Position numbers and translations under genes: made by a program
Assembly: GCA_033549365.1 (NCBI GenBank)
Contig: JAWSUF010000016.1
Location: 1-64,000 of the forward strand
DNA: 64,000 nt
Source of the DNA: Acidobacteriota bacterium
Lineage (GTDB): Bacteria; Acidobacteriota; Aminicenantia; Aminicenantales; Saccharicenantaceae
Reading direction: 5' to 3'
The notes under the pieces: model-generated
The model's database searches: none
Seen by the model: only the letters and a program-made list of their open reading frames with translations
What the model was told of the DNA's origin: nothing
In this document: in pieces, positions 44,780 through 53,443 of the stretch
Numbering within the stretch: position 1 is the first letter of the stretch
Layout: each line of letters starts with the position of its first letter

Positions 44780-45943
44780 GTGAATCCGACTGTTTTCCGC
44801 AAGGCGGCCGCGGCCGGACTCGGCGGCATTCTCTGCATTCTGGCCGGGGCCGATTTTCACCGGAGCCGGAATCTCCGCGAGGCCGTCGTTGCCGGGCCGG
44901 GCGTCACCCGGATCGGGTCACTCGGAGACTATTTGCCCGGCCTGCGCGGCGGCACCAACGACGCCCATGTCTATGTTCTCGAGGGACGGGAGCCCGGCGG
45001 AGCCGTTCTCGTGCTCGGCGGAACACATCCCGAGGAGCCGGCCGGACGGCTGGCCGGATGGATCCTGGCGGAAAACGGCCTCGTCGAAAAAGGGCGGCTG
45101 TTCATCGTCATCACGGCCAATCGCAGCGCGTCCACCGTCACGCGGCTGGGCGGCGCCTATCCTCCGGATTACACAATCGCGACGCCCTGGGGTGAAAAGA
45201 CCTTCCGCATGGGCGACCGCTGGTCCAACCCTCTCGACCAATGGCCGGACCCCGAGGTCTACAGCCATTATCCGACGCGCCAGCAACTGGCCTATGTCGA
45301 CATCCGCAATCTCAACCGGACCTTCCCCGGACGTCCCGACGGGACCCTGACCGAAAAAACGTCCTTCGCCATCATGGAACTCATCCGCCGGGAAAACATC
45401 GACATCGTCATCGATCTCCATGAGGCCGAGCTCCAGTATCCCGTGATCAGCGCCATCGTCACCCATCCGAAAGGCCAGGATCTGGCCGCCCTGGCCGCGA
45501 TGATCATCAGCGGAACCGAAGGGTTTTCGATCGGCGTCGAATACTCGCCGGAGGCGCTTCGCGGCCTTTCCCACCGGGAAATCGGAGACAACAGCGACGC
45601 GATTTCGCTTCTTCTCGAGGCCCCCCAGCCCTTCCTCGACGCGACACGGGGCCGGACGACGCGCGACCTTCTTTTGACCGGACGGGACGAATTCGTCGTT
45701 CGGGCCGGGCAGCGCGGACTTCTCTTCGAAAAAATCGACGAGAGCGGCTGGCCGATCGACATCCGGGTCGGCCGCCATTGTTCGACCATTCTCAGCCTTC
45801 TGGAAATCTGGTCCGAGGACGAGCCCGAACGGGCCGTGGTGTTGAGCGGGGTGCCGCGTTACGCCGAAGTCATCGAGAAGGGAACCGGCGCATTCCTGCG
45901 GGATCCGGACACGGCGCCGGCCGACCGCATCGTCTACGAGTGA
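44780..45943 (+). CDS. Zinc-dependent deacylase/carboxypeptidase of the AstE/AspA-M14 fold, exported or membrane-anchored
   Basis: The 387-residue enzyme has an N-terminal hydrophobic segment (AAAAGLGGILCILAGADF), then VLVLGGTHPEEPAGRLAGW, in which His and Glu (HPEE) are the first zinc ligands. NRTFPGRPDGTLTEKTSF and DIVIDLHEAELQYPV follow. These fit succinylglutamate desuccinylase/aspartoacylase-like hydrolases, which remove acyl groups from amino acids, or gamma-glutamyl carboxypeptidases of the same fold. Location in an operon with a carboxylate carrier and convergent to pgsBCW suggests an N-acyl or gamma-glutamyl substrate. The gene ends overlapping pgsW by 10 bp tail to tail. Confidence 0.75.
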   Translation: MNPTVFRKAAAAGLGGILCILAGADFHRSRNLREAVVAGPGVTRIGSLGDYLPGLRGGTNDAHVYVLEGREPGGAVLVLGGTHPEEPAGRLAGWILAENGLVEKGRLFIVITANRSASTVTRLGGAYPPDYTIATPWGEKTFRMGDRWSNPLDQWPDPEVYSHYPTRQQLAYVDIRNLNRTFPGRPDGTLTEKTSFAIMELIRRENIDIVIDLHEAELQYPVISAIVTHPKGQDLAALAAMIISGTEGFSIGVEYSPEALRGLSHREIGDNSDAISLLLEAPQPFLDATRGRTTRDLLLTGRDEFVVRAGQRGLLFEKIDESGWPIDIRVGRHCSTILSLLEIWSEDEPERAVVLSGVPRYAEVIEKGTGAFLRDPDTAPADRIVYE

Positions 45944-47004
45944 ACTTCGATTTTTCTCCTCATCCGGAAAAGAATCACCCCGGCGAGGATGAAGTACGCT
46001 GCGGCCAGGACCAGAAAAGCAAACGGCGACCGGACCGGAATGCCGCGGATGGTCACGGTTCCGGGATCGGGAAGCGGGACCGGATCCCAGGGAAACCCGT
46101 AGCGCTCGGCCAGCCCCCGGATATTCAGAATATGAATGATGGGAACGCCCGCATCGGCCATGGCATGGACGGCGCCGCGGGATGCCGCCTCCGCAGGCGG
46201 CGGAGGGGAAGTCAGGCCGGGACGAAGCGACAGGATGCCCGCATCCGCGCCCATATTGGCCGCCCCGCCGCCGATATTGACAAAAGCGGCGATGCGCGTA
46301 TCGCCGGCCGAAGTCCGGAAAAGATCCATTCTCCGGGAGACGTTGCGCTCGAGATCCGTTTCTTCGATAAGCGGAAAGCCGCGTTTTCCGGCTTCCGAGG
46401 CCAAAAAGGTTCTCATGCTTTCAGACAGCCCTCTCCCGGCGTCATCCTCCCCGCCGAGCGAAACCGCCAGGGGGCGGATGGTTAAAACACCAGCCCGGTT
46501 CAGACAATCCTGCATGTCTAGCCACGTGAAACGGGGATTGTTTGCGCCCCACTGCGAGGCGGCCAGAGAGACGATGAGAAGGGGCCGGAGTTCCAGAGTT
46601 TCGGCGGCGGACAGGGCGGCCAGGATGAAGGCCGGAAACGAGCTTGAGGCGCCGACGGCCACGGCCTCTCCGGGCCGGGCGCCGGCCTGACTGTAGAGAT
46701 GAACAAAAAGAGCGGCGAAGTCCGGAACGGCGGACGTCCGCTTGGCCGCGGGATCGCCCTTGGTCGTTGTCAATTCGGAATATTCGAGCCCGATGAGGCC
46801 CGTGCCGTTGGGATCGTCGGCGGGGTCGGCGGCGTGTCCGGCGGCGGCGGCGCAGGCCCGGATTGCGGCCAACCCGCGGGCCATACGGGAGGCCGCATCT
46901 TCGGCCTGCCGATGGAGAACGGTTTCCGGTCCGAGAAGAAGTCCGGACAGCAGAAGAACGGCGAGCCCGGCCGCGGCAAGTCCATGAATCCCGATGAGCT
47001 TCAT
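45934..47004 (-). CDS. pgsW: Poly-gamma-glutamate system protein PgsW
   Basis: The ATG at 47004 overlaps the pgsC stop (ATGA), giving 356 residues. An N-terminal helix (GLAAAGLAVLLLSGLLLG) and a C-terminal helix (SPFAFLVLAAAYFILAGVILF) anchor a large extracytoplasmic domain with TGLIGLEYSELTTTKGD, AVGASSSFPAFILAALSA, VSLAASQWGANNPRFTWLDM and FVNIGGGAANMG. This pattern is that of the poly-gamma-glutamate system protein found beside PgsB/PgsC. Its exact role is not established. The longer ORF to 47523 overlaps pgsC and is rejected. Confidence 0.85.
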   Translation of the reverse strand: MKLIGIHGLAAAGLAVLLLSGLLLGPETVLHRQAEDAASRMARGLAAIRACAAAAGHAADPADDPNGTGLIGLEYSELTTTKGDPAAKRTSAVPDFAALFVHLYSQAGARPGEAVAVGASSSFPAFILAALSAAETLELRPLLIVSLAASQWGANNPRFTWLDMQDCLNRAGVLTIRPLAVSLGGEDDAGRGLSESMRTFLASEAGKRGFPLIEETDLERNVSRRMDLFRTSAGDTRIAAFVNIGGGAANMGADAGILSLRPGLTSPPPPAEAASRGAVHAMADAGVPIIHILNIRGLAERYGFPWDPVPLPDPGTVTIRGIPVRSPFAFLVLAAAYFILAGVILFRMRRKIEVHS

Positions 47005-47447
47005 CGCCCCGCCAGGATTTCCACAACCTTGATCAGAAGATGGGCCATGACGGCCACGACCGCGAGCCCGGACAGGGTCGGGGCGATCTTTTGCCTTTCC
47101 AGGCTGTTGGCCAGAAGTCCCGGGACGACCCAGCCGATGACCCGAAGTTCGGCGCCCTGACCGGGAAAACCGCCCGGGGCGACAAGAGACCAGACCTGAG
47201 CAAGAACCATGCCGGCCAGAAGAAAAAAAACGAACCGGCGGCGGCCGAAAAGAATGAAGAATCCGGCGGCCAGCCGGTAGAGCCCGAGACAGACGAGCGC
47301 AACGGCCAGGGTGGCCAGAATACGGCCGGGCTGATTCAGATGAAGGGCGATATAGCCGGGAACGACGATTCCGCCGGGCGAAAGGCCGGTCCATTCGGTG
47401 AAAAGCAGCGCCAGCAATACCCCGGCCAGGAAAGTCTCCAGAGTCAT
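47001..47447 (-). CDS. pgsC: Poly-gamma-glutamate biosynthesis protein PgsC
   Basis: The 148-residue membrane protein starts at the ATG at 47447, overlapping the pgsB stop (ATGA). MTLETFLAGVLLALLFTEWT, GLSPGGIVVPGYIAL and VVPGLLANSLERQKIAPTLSG are the recognised PgsC/CapC features, with four or five helices. PgsC forms with PgsB the membrane synthase that polymerises glutamate. Both ends of the gene overlap neighbours by 4 nt, so pgsB-pgsC-pgsW is one translationally coupled unit. No pgsA/capA gene follows. Confidence 0.92.
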   Translation of the reverse strand: MTLETFLAGVLLALLFTEWTGLSPGGIVVPGYIALHLNQPGRILATLAVALVCLGLYRLAAGFFILFGRRRFVFFLLAGMVLAQVWSLVAPGGFPGQGAELRVIGWVVPGLLANSLERQKIAPTLSGLAVVAVMAHLLIKVVEILAGR

Positions 47448-48643
47448 GGACGGCTCCCTTCGGTTTCCCAGAAAGCGGCGATGTCCCGGCCCAGGCCGGC
47501 CATATTTCCCATGCCGACAACAATCCCCTTCTCGGCCGAAGCGGTCGCCAGAAGCTCTCCGGTGATGGCGGCGGGATGGCCGCTCCGGACGCGAAAGATC
47601 TGTGGACCCGGACGGCGGCTCTTTCTCTTCAGAATTCTCAGCATGGCCCGGGCCGGCTCTCCGCACAGGAAAAGGCGGCGGAAACCGTTGAAAGGACCGC
47701 CGTCCAGGGCTTCCGCCCATTGAAGGGATCTTTCGGGACGGTCGGACCGGAGGTTGAGAAGCCCGATTTTCGGACGGCCGGACCACCCGTCTTTTTTGTC
47801 GAGTTTATCCAGGATGCGGGCCGTCGATTCGGGCTCGTTGGCGGCGAAAGCGCTGACACAGGGGATGCGTTCTCCCGATGGGCCGAAGGGCAGGTCCCAA
47901 ATCCTGAGACTTCCGGGATCGGGAATGACTCCGGCCAGTCCCTTCAAGGCATCGGGGACACTCACCCCAAGTCGGCCGGCGGCGGCAACCGCAAGACGCA
48001 AATTGACCTCAAATTCCTCATAGGGAAGATGCGGCACGGCGGACAGCTCAATCGGAGACAGGGGCTCCGCCCGTACCAGGTCCGCACCCCGTTTGCGGGC
48101 GGTTTCTTCGAATATCGGGCAGACCTCTTCGGCGGGAAGGATGACCGTGCCGCCCCGGAGAAAGGCCGCGGCCGGAACCCGGGCCGCATCCGGGCGGGAC
48201 CGTCCCACGGCTTCGAGATGGTCGGGCCGGACATTGGTCAGAACGAGGATTTGGGGACGAAGAATCCGGCCGGATTCGACACGGAGGCACTCTTCCCGAA
48301 TACTCATCATCTCGACGACAAAAGCATCGACCTTCAAATGGGCGGCCGTGCGGAGAATGTCCCGCAATTCAAGGATGGAGGGAAGACCGCGGCGGGGGAT
48401 GTCCTTTTCCAGACCGCCGGGAAAAATGAGGGCCGCCTTTGATCCCGTGGTTTTGGCCAGGACACGATAACCGGAAGATGCGAGAGCGGCCGCGATCAGC
48501 CGGGTCACGCTCGATTTTCCCCGGGTGCCGGTCACGGCGATGCGGACGGGGATTTGATCCCGGTTTCGCTTCAATAAAACCCGCTCGACGGTCCAATAGG
48601 CCAGAAGAACGGCCAGTCCCGTCGCGGCAAAGATCCATTCCAT
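47444..48643 (-). CDS. pgsB: Poly-gamma-glutamate synthase PgsB (Mur-ligase-like)
   Basis: The 399-residue enzyme has an N-terminal helix (WIFAATGLAVLLAYWTV), then the ATP site RIAVTGTRGKSSVTRLIAAAL, TTGSKAALIFPGG, VEMMSIREECLRVES and VLTNVRPDHLEAVG, all typical of PgsB/CapB. It activates the gamma-carboxyl of glutamate with ATP and adds units to the polymer. The ATG at 48643 is used, with a TTG one codon earlier as alternative. A weak promoter (TAGACG, 18 nt, TAAGAT) lies near 48671-48700. Polymer identity, gamma-glutamate or a related amino acid, is inferred from the family. Confidence 0.92.
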   Translation of the reverse strand: MEWIFAATGLAVLLAYWTVERVLLKRNRDQIPVRIAVTGTRGKSSVTRLIAAALASSGYRVLAKTTGSKAALIFPGGLEKDIPRRGLPSILELRDILRTAAHLKVDAFVVEMMSIREECLRVESGRILRPQILVLTNVRPDHLEAVGRSRPDAARVPAAAFLRGGTVILPAEEVCPIFEETARKRGADLVRAEPLSPIELSAVPHLPYEEFEVNLRLAVAAAGRLGVSVPDALKGLAGVIPDPGSLRIWDLPFGPSGERIPCVSAFAANEPESTARILDKLDKKDGWSGRPKIGLLNLRSDRPERSLQWAEALDGGPFNGFRRLFLCGEPARAMLRILKRKSRRPGPQIFRVRSGHPAAITGELLATASAEKGIVVGMGNMAGLGRDIAAFWETEGSRP

Positions 48644-48795
48644 CAAACTGATCTCCCGTCAATCCGCCTCATCTTACAACGGAAACCGACGCAGCGTCTA
48701 TGTCGTCGCTTCTTCATGTCTCCCGCAAACCGGTTTCAGCGGAGCGCAAGGAGGCCCGGACCCGGAATGGAAGAAACTCGCCGGAAATGAATCTA

Positions 48796-48819
48796 ACATA
48801 TGGATATGTAGTGTATAAT
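48796..48819 (+). promoter_or_regulatory. -10 box with an adjacent palindrome before the esterase gene
   Basis: ACATAT-GG-ATATGT (48796-48809) is a perfect 6-bp inverted repeat just upstream of TATAAT (48814-48819). The -35 at normal spacing is poor, as expected for an activator- or repressor-controlled promoter. AGGAGT (48825-48830) lies 5 nt before the ATG at 48836. The rest of the 190-bp gap back to pgsB shows nothing clear. Confidence 0.5.
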
Positions 48820-48835
48820 ATATTAGGAGTAACTG

Positions 48836-51094
48836 ATGCGTAAGGCTTGGATTCTTATTATCATTCTGGTAATCGGCGCCGACCCCCTGGCCGGTTTTTG
48901 GAAACGGGGGCGGACCGGCGCGGATCATCAAGGCCGATATCTCATTCGGTATCAATATAAACCGGGCGATGTGCTAACCTTCCGTCAGATCTTCGACGTC
49001 GAACGCCAGATCCGGGCCGGACGACCGGAAACCTATATCCTCAACATCCAGTGGACGGTCAAAATGGCCGTCGTGGGTGTTCATAACAACGTCTACCAGC
49101 TCGCCTTTCAATACAACAGGGAGAAATTTGAAGTCGTGAACAGGGCCGAGTTGAGGGACCGCCTCGGTGCTGAAGAATACTTCGATCTCTTCCGAAGGCT
49201 TTCCGATTACGATCCTCAAGCCGTTCGATATCTCCTTGTGACGGACAGCGGAAAAAACATCAATGGAAATTTTTATTACAATGAAATGGCCTCCAGCCTC
49301 CATCCCCTTCTGAGCCGCGTTTTTCAGCTTCCGGAAGATCCCGTCGCCCCGGGCGATTCTTATCTGATTGAGGCCGAAGAACCGCTCACGGTTGTTTTCG
49401 AAGGCGTGCAGAAGACCTGGACGGGCGAGACATTCGTGTTCACAAGCCGGGTTCCCGGCGGAGAAGCCCAGATCGCACATAACGGGAGCGCGGGAATTCC
49501 CGACCGGTTGATTTTCCAGGGTGCTTATGTTGTGGATGACTGCATCGTCAAGGAGCATTTTCAGTTTCTTTTTGTCGAAAAGAAAAAAATGACCTGGGCG
49601 GAGATGCAGACGGATGAAGGGCTGAGTAAGACGGTTCTTCTCAGTTCGCTCCGCCGAAACCGGCCTTTTCTGGGACGGAAGATCGTCGAGGACTTTCTCG
49701 CGTCTCCGTTTCCCGAAAACCAGAATCTGGCCGCCGCCTATCTCGGCTTGAGGGGAATTCCGGCCGGATTGAACCCGAAAATTTATCTCGATTCCCCCAA
49801 TCCCGTCATCAAATACAATGCCGCCAAAGCCCTGTTCCTGTACCGGAAATCCCCCGAGGCCATGAAACAACTCGCCGAGGGCCCCCCGGGATCTGTTCGG
49901 GACAGAGCGGAATCTTTCCTCACGCGGAGTTCCTACGTGGTGCCCCGCGAGCTTCTGGGTCTTTACAAAGCCCTGGAAGATTACATCTACCTCGACAAGG
50001 GCGATCCGGCCTCCATCACGAACGATCTGGACTCCGTCAAACAGGTCCTGAACATGATGAAGCCGTTCAACATCTGGACGGGAGGCTTCTATAAACAAGC
50101 GGTCATCAACCCTTTGACGGGACGTCTCCAGCCGTTCTATCTTCATCTGCCTTCGGACTATGATCCCATGGAAATCCATCCGATGGTCGTCTACTTCGGC
50201 GGCGGGGACGGGAAGGGCGATCAGGCTCTGTCCGTCGCTTACCAGAATCTCATGAAAAACAGCGAGCTGGCCGGACATATTTTGTTCGTGCCTCAAGCCG
50301 AAGGCATGTGGTGGGAGCCGTCCTCGGAAGAGGGCTTGAGGGCCATGTTTCTTTATCTCTTGAAACAATACAGCATCGACACCAACCGGCTATATGCCTC
50401 GGGAACATCCAACGGCGGCATGGCCACGTTCTTCTACGGAACCCATTACGCCGACCGGTTCGCCGCCATCGCCTCCAATATGGGGTATCCCGTCGTCAAG
50501 CAGACCCCTCCGGAAACCAACCAGGACCGCGATGTTCTTCGGAATCTCCTCCATACGCCCGTCTACATGGCTCACGGCGACGACGACACCATGATTTTCC
50601 CGGAAGGGCAACGGCGGGCCTTCAGCACACTGAAGCGATTCAATTATGCCGTCGCCTATGACGAATGGGCGGGGAGGGATCATGATATCGGACTGGATGA
50701 GATCCGCAGCCGCATCGTCGATCTTTTCAAGAACAGCCGGAGATTGCCGTCTCCTTCACGGATCGAACTCGTCGTCAACGAACGGGAATACAGCCAAAGC
50801 TTCTGGATACGCGTCAACGATGTCTCGAAATGGCCGGCCCGGGTGACCGCGGAGATTCTACCGGGAACCAACACCATCGAAATCCGGACTCAAAACGTTC
50901 TGGGTCTCACGGTCTTCCTGGAAGAGGATTTGATCGATATCAACCGGGATGTCGATGTTCGAGTCAACGGACGCCCGATGTTCAACGGGAGTTTCCAGCC
51001 TTCCGTCGCCTTCCTGATGTCCTCGGCCAGGGAAACCCTCGATCCTCAGATATCCTACCCGGCCGCGATCGAGCTCACGTTAAACCAGAACTAA
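48836..51094 (+). CDS. Secreted alpha/beta-hydrolase, esterase or depolymerase-like
   Basis: The 752-residue protein has an N-terminal signal (MRKAWILIIILVIGADPLAG). Residues 30-300 form a beta-rich domain of unknown type (YKPGDVLTFRQIFDVERQ). Residues 310-370 may be a short helical repeat. Residues 420-640 are an alpha/beta hydrolase: VVYFGGGDGKG, the nucleophile elbow ASGTSNGGMATFFYGTHYADR, AHGDDDTMIFPEGQRRAF with the likely acid, and DHDIGLDE with the likely His. This resembles PHB depolymerase/feruloyl-esterase-like enzymes. The substrate is unknown. A separate promoter with a palindrome precedes it, and the methyltransferase follows 80 nt later. Confidence 0.75.
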   Translation: MRKAWILIIILVIGADPLAGFWKRGRTGADHQGRYLIRYQYKPGDVLTFRQIFDVERQIRAGRPETYILNIQWTVKMAVVGVHNNVYQLAFQYNREKFEVVNRAELRDRLGAEEYFDLFRRLSDYDPQAVRYLLVTDSGKNINGNFYYNEMASSLHPLLSRVFQLPEDPVAPGDSYLIEAEEPLTVVFEGVQKTWTGETFVFTSRVPGGEAQIAHNGSAGIPDRLIFQGAYVVDDCIVKEHFQFLFVEKKKMTWAEMQTDEGLSKTVLLSSLRRNRPFLGRKIVEDFLASPFPENQNLAAAYLGLRGIPAGLNPKIYLDSPNPVIKYNAAKALFLYRKSPEAMKQLAEGPPGSVRDRAESFLTRSSYVVPRELLGLYKALEDYIYLDKGDPASITNDLDSVKQVLNMMKPFNIWTGGFYKQAVINPLTGRLQPFYLHLPSDYDPMEIHPMVVYFGGGDGKGDQALSVAYQNLMKNSELAGHILFVPQAEGMWWEPSSEEGLRAMFLYLLKQYSIDTNRLYASGTSNGGMATFFYGTHYADRFAAIASNMGYPVVKQTPPETNQDRDVLRNLLHTPVYMAHGDDDTMIFPEGQRRAFSTLKRFNYAVAYDEWAGRDHDIGLDEIRSRIVDLFKNSRRLPSPSRIELVVNEREYSQSFWIRVNDVSKWPARVTAEILPGTNTIEIRTQNVLGLTVFLEEDLIDINRDVDVRVNGRPMFNGSFQPSVAFLMSSARETLDPQISYPAAIELTLNQN

Positions 51095-51174
51095 GCTCTT
51101 TTTTTCCACTTTCAAGACTTCCCATCGACTTAATCTATGCCCCAAAGACAAGTCGTCGGCGGAGAGAAACGATC

Positions 51175-51813
51175 ATGATAACGGAAAACAATGGGAAACG
51201 AGGCGATCTGAGGAACGGATCGCCGCATGTGCCGGTTCCCCCGCTTGTCGCTCCCCGCTTCATGGATCTCCTTGATCGTCTTCTGTCCTGTCTGCCTCTC
51301 GAAGAACGGGCGGAAACCCATCTTCTTCAAATCGGCATCGACTCCGGAGACCTGGCTGTCCGCATTCTTGAAGACCGCGTGTTGTCCCGCTTGACCGTCA
51401 TGGATGATTCCGCGGACGCCCTTCGGCTTCTCGGAGCCGGCATGAAGCAATTCGGAGTTCGGTTCAAGGCATCGTACGGCCGGCCCGAAAAATACATCCA
51501 GCCCGAACACTTTCACGCCGTTCTTTCCCACCTGTTCCTTCATGAAATGAGCAACGAAGACAAAATCGCCGTATGCCGGAATGTTTTTGACGCCTTGAAA
51601 CCGGGCGGGCTTTTTGCCTTTTCCGTCGTCCAACCCAATTCGCAACGGTGGATTTCCGGACTGCGGGACGCTTGGCACGTCCCGTACGCCGTCCCTCCCG
51701 AATTCTGGATTCTCTGGCTGGAAAAGATCGGTTTCGAGAAATGCCGATATGTTCTCCATGAATCCATCTTCGGCATATTCCGCGCCTTCAAGCCTACCGC
51801 CCACAACGCCTGA
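51175..51813 (+). CDS. SAM-dependent methyltransferase (class I)
   Basis: From the ATG at 51175 (GGAGA upstream) the product has 212 residues. LLQIGIDSGDLAVRIL replaces the usual glycine-rich motif I. MDDSADALRLLGAGM is motif II, HAVLSHLFLHEMSNEDK the acidic/His region typical of small-molecule methyltransferases, and ALKPGGLFAFSVVQ the post-III motif. These four in order support a class I fold, but motif I is degenerate, so binding of SAM is less certain. The substrate is unknown. The frame continues upstream into the esterase gene in another register, which is rejected. Confidence 0.68.
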   Translation: MITENNGKRGDLRNGSPHVPVPPLVAPRFMDLLDRLLSCLPLEERAETHLLQIGIDSGDLAVRILEDRVLSRLTVMDDSADALRLLGAGMKQFGVRFKASYGRPEKYIQPEHFHAVLSHLFLHEMSNEDKIAVCRNVFDALKPGGLFAFSVVQPNSQRWISGLRDAWHVPYAVPPEFWILWLEKIGFEKCRYVLHESIFGIFRAFKPTAHNA

Positions 51814-51864
51814 ACCTTCGGGACCATTCACAACACGATCCGCCATCTCAGCGCTTGGACTCAC

Positions 51865-51899
51865 AAAAAAAGGAGGGGCGCCGCCTGCAGCGCCCCTCC
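51865..51899 (-). terminator. Intrinsic terminator of the dipeptidase-to-aminotransferase operon
   Basis: A perfect 10-bp stem (GGAGGGGCGC 51872-51881 with GCGCCCCTCC 51890-51899) with an 8-nt loop is followed on the minus strand by seven T residues (51865-51871). It ends the minus-strand operon about 175 nt after the aminotransferase stop. Confidence 0.85.
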
Positions 51900-52074
51900 A
51901 GGAAAAAAGAAGGAGGGTTTGAGATTCGGGGTATCGTGGTTTGTCTTCCACGAACTCCTTTGTCCTTCTTTAATGCATGTTTCGTGCCAAACTAAAAATT
52001 GTTTTGTTCCCCTGATGTGATGCCTGAAATCTGATATTCCTGTTGTAATTTTCTTTTCATTCTGTAAAAAGAGT
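51900..52074 (-). other. AT-rich 3' untranslated region of the peptide operon
   Basis: About 175 nt between the aminotransferase stop and the terminator, clearly more AT-rich than the surroundings. It contains a 5-bp hairpin (CGTGG/CCACG) and a possible 22-codon ORF starting MKRKLQQEYQISG just after the aminotransferase stop. No family was recognised. It may be only a 3' UTR, or the source of a small RNA. Confidence 0.3.
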
Positions 52075-53406
52075 TTACGAAAAATGCCGGACGCCGGCCA
52101 AAACCATGTCCACCTCTTTCGTGGAAATATAGATGGGGGTGGAAACGCGAACGGCCGTGATGTCCTCGGCGCTGATGCCCACGGTGCGGATGACCAGGTT
52201 GTGTTTCTCCCGGACATAATCGACGATCGCCTGACTGTTCACGCCTTTCAGGGAGAAAACCGTCAGTCCCGCGCTCAAATAGGGATCTTCGGGAGTGTGG
52301 AGCGTCACGCCGGGAATTGTCTTCAACCCGGACTTGAGGTGGGCGGCCAAACCTCGAATGCGGCGGGCGATGCGGGCTTTGCCGATCACGTTTTGAAATT
52401 CCAGGGCTTCTCCGAGGGCCATGACCATGGCATCGGCCCGCTGCCCCTGGGGATCGAACCGGCGGGCGCCGGTTTGAACGGCATCCCATCCCGAAGAGAC
52501 AATCGTCGGCCAGAGGCGGTCCTGGACCTCCTTGCGGATATAGAGAAGACCGATTCCCGTCGGCGCTCCCATCCACTTGTAGGGGCTGGAGGCGAAAAAG
52601 TCGACACCCAGGTCCTTCATGTTGAGATCGAGCATGCCCAGGCCGTGAGCGCTGTCGGCGGCGACAAGGATCCCCTTCTCGTGCGCCATCCGGCTGATTT
52701 CCTTGAGAGGCGCGATCAATCCCGTCATATAGACGGTGTGGCTGAGGAAAATAACCCGGGTTTTGGGGGTCAGGGCCCGGGCAAAGGCCTCCACAAACTC
52801 CCCGACGCTTTTCGGAGGCACGCCGACGGGAATCTCCCGGACCACGATGCCGTGCCGTTTTTCGCGGATTTTCCAGGGGTTGATGCCGCCCGGATGCTCG
52901 AGGTTGGTCATCAGAACTTCATCGCCTTCGGCCAGATCGAGCCCCTGGGCCACCAGGTTGATGCCTTCCGTCGTGTTGCTCGTCAGAACGGTTTCGTCCG
53001 GGGACGCTCCGATGAAAGCGGCCAGCTTCACCCTCACGGCCTCCTTCAAAGTCGGCAGATAATTGTAAACATCGTACGGATTGGCGACCTGCATGCGGAA
53101 ATATTTCATCAAGGTATTGAAGACCGGCCGCGGCATGGGGCCGACGGTCCCGTTGTTCATCATGATCAGATCGTCCTGGAACATGAAATGCCGTTTCAGA
53201 GCCTCCCAATAGGCGCCGTCGGGAGCCGGCTCTCCGAGATGCCGCTCGTTGAGAACCCCCAGGCTTTCATAGATCGAGGCATTCAAACGGCTCAGGGCGG
53301 CCGCGGAAACGGCCGTTCCGGTCAGCACGGTTTTCATAAATCCCCTTCGCCCGAGGCCGGATGAAAAACTCAGGTCTTCAGCGCCGAAACGGGATGATGT
53401 CGCCAT
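52075..53406 (-). CDS. Tat-exported class V aminotransferase (PLP-dependent)
   Basis: The ATG at 53406 gives 443 residues. The N-terminus has GRRGFMKTVLTGTAVSAAALS, a twin-arginine signal, so the folded enzyme is probably exported with PLP bound. The class V fold shows MMNNGTVGPMPRPV, LTSNTTEGINLVAQGLDLA, LVAADSAHGLGMLDL and FASSPYKWMGAPTGIG, in which the lysine binds PLP. Relatives include isopenicillin-N epimerase-like and cysteine-desulfurase-like enzymes. Export of such an enzyme is uncommon. It is the last gene of the operon with the dipeptidase, peptide-binding protein and two-component pair, 37 nt after the regulator. It may act on periplasmic amino acids. Confidence 0.82.
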   Translation of the reverse strand: MATSSRFGAEDLSFSSGLGRRGFMKTVLTGTAVSAAALSRLNASIYESLGVLNERHLGEPAPDGAYWEALKRHFMFQDDLIMMNNGTVGPMPRPVFNTLMKYFRMQVANPYDVYNYLPTLKEAVRVKLAAFIGASPDETVLTSNTTEGINLVAQGLDLAEGDEVLMTNLEHPGGINPWKIREKRHGIVVREIPVGVPPKSVGEFVEAFARALTPKTRVIFLSHTVYMTGLIAPLKEISRMAHEKGILVAADSAHGLGMLDLNMKDLGVDFFASSPYKWMGAPTGIGLLYIRKEVQDRLWPTIVSSGWDAVQTGARRFDPQGQRADAMVMALGEALEFQNVIGKARIARRIRGLAAHLKSGLKTIPGVTLHTPEDPYLSAGLTVFSLKGVNSQAIVDYVREKHNLVIRTVGISAEDITAVRVSTPIYISTKEVDMVLAGVRHFS

Positions 53407-53443
53407 GTTGCGCTCCTTCCTTGATTTCAGGACTTCGTTCCGA

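Noticed and set aside
51130-51951. Minus-strand ORF with GTG at 51951 and a good Shine-Dalgarno
   Set aside because: It reads through the intrinsic terminator and then antisense through the methyltransferase; no family features.
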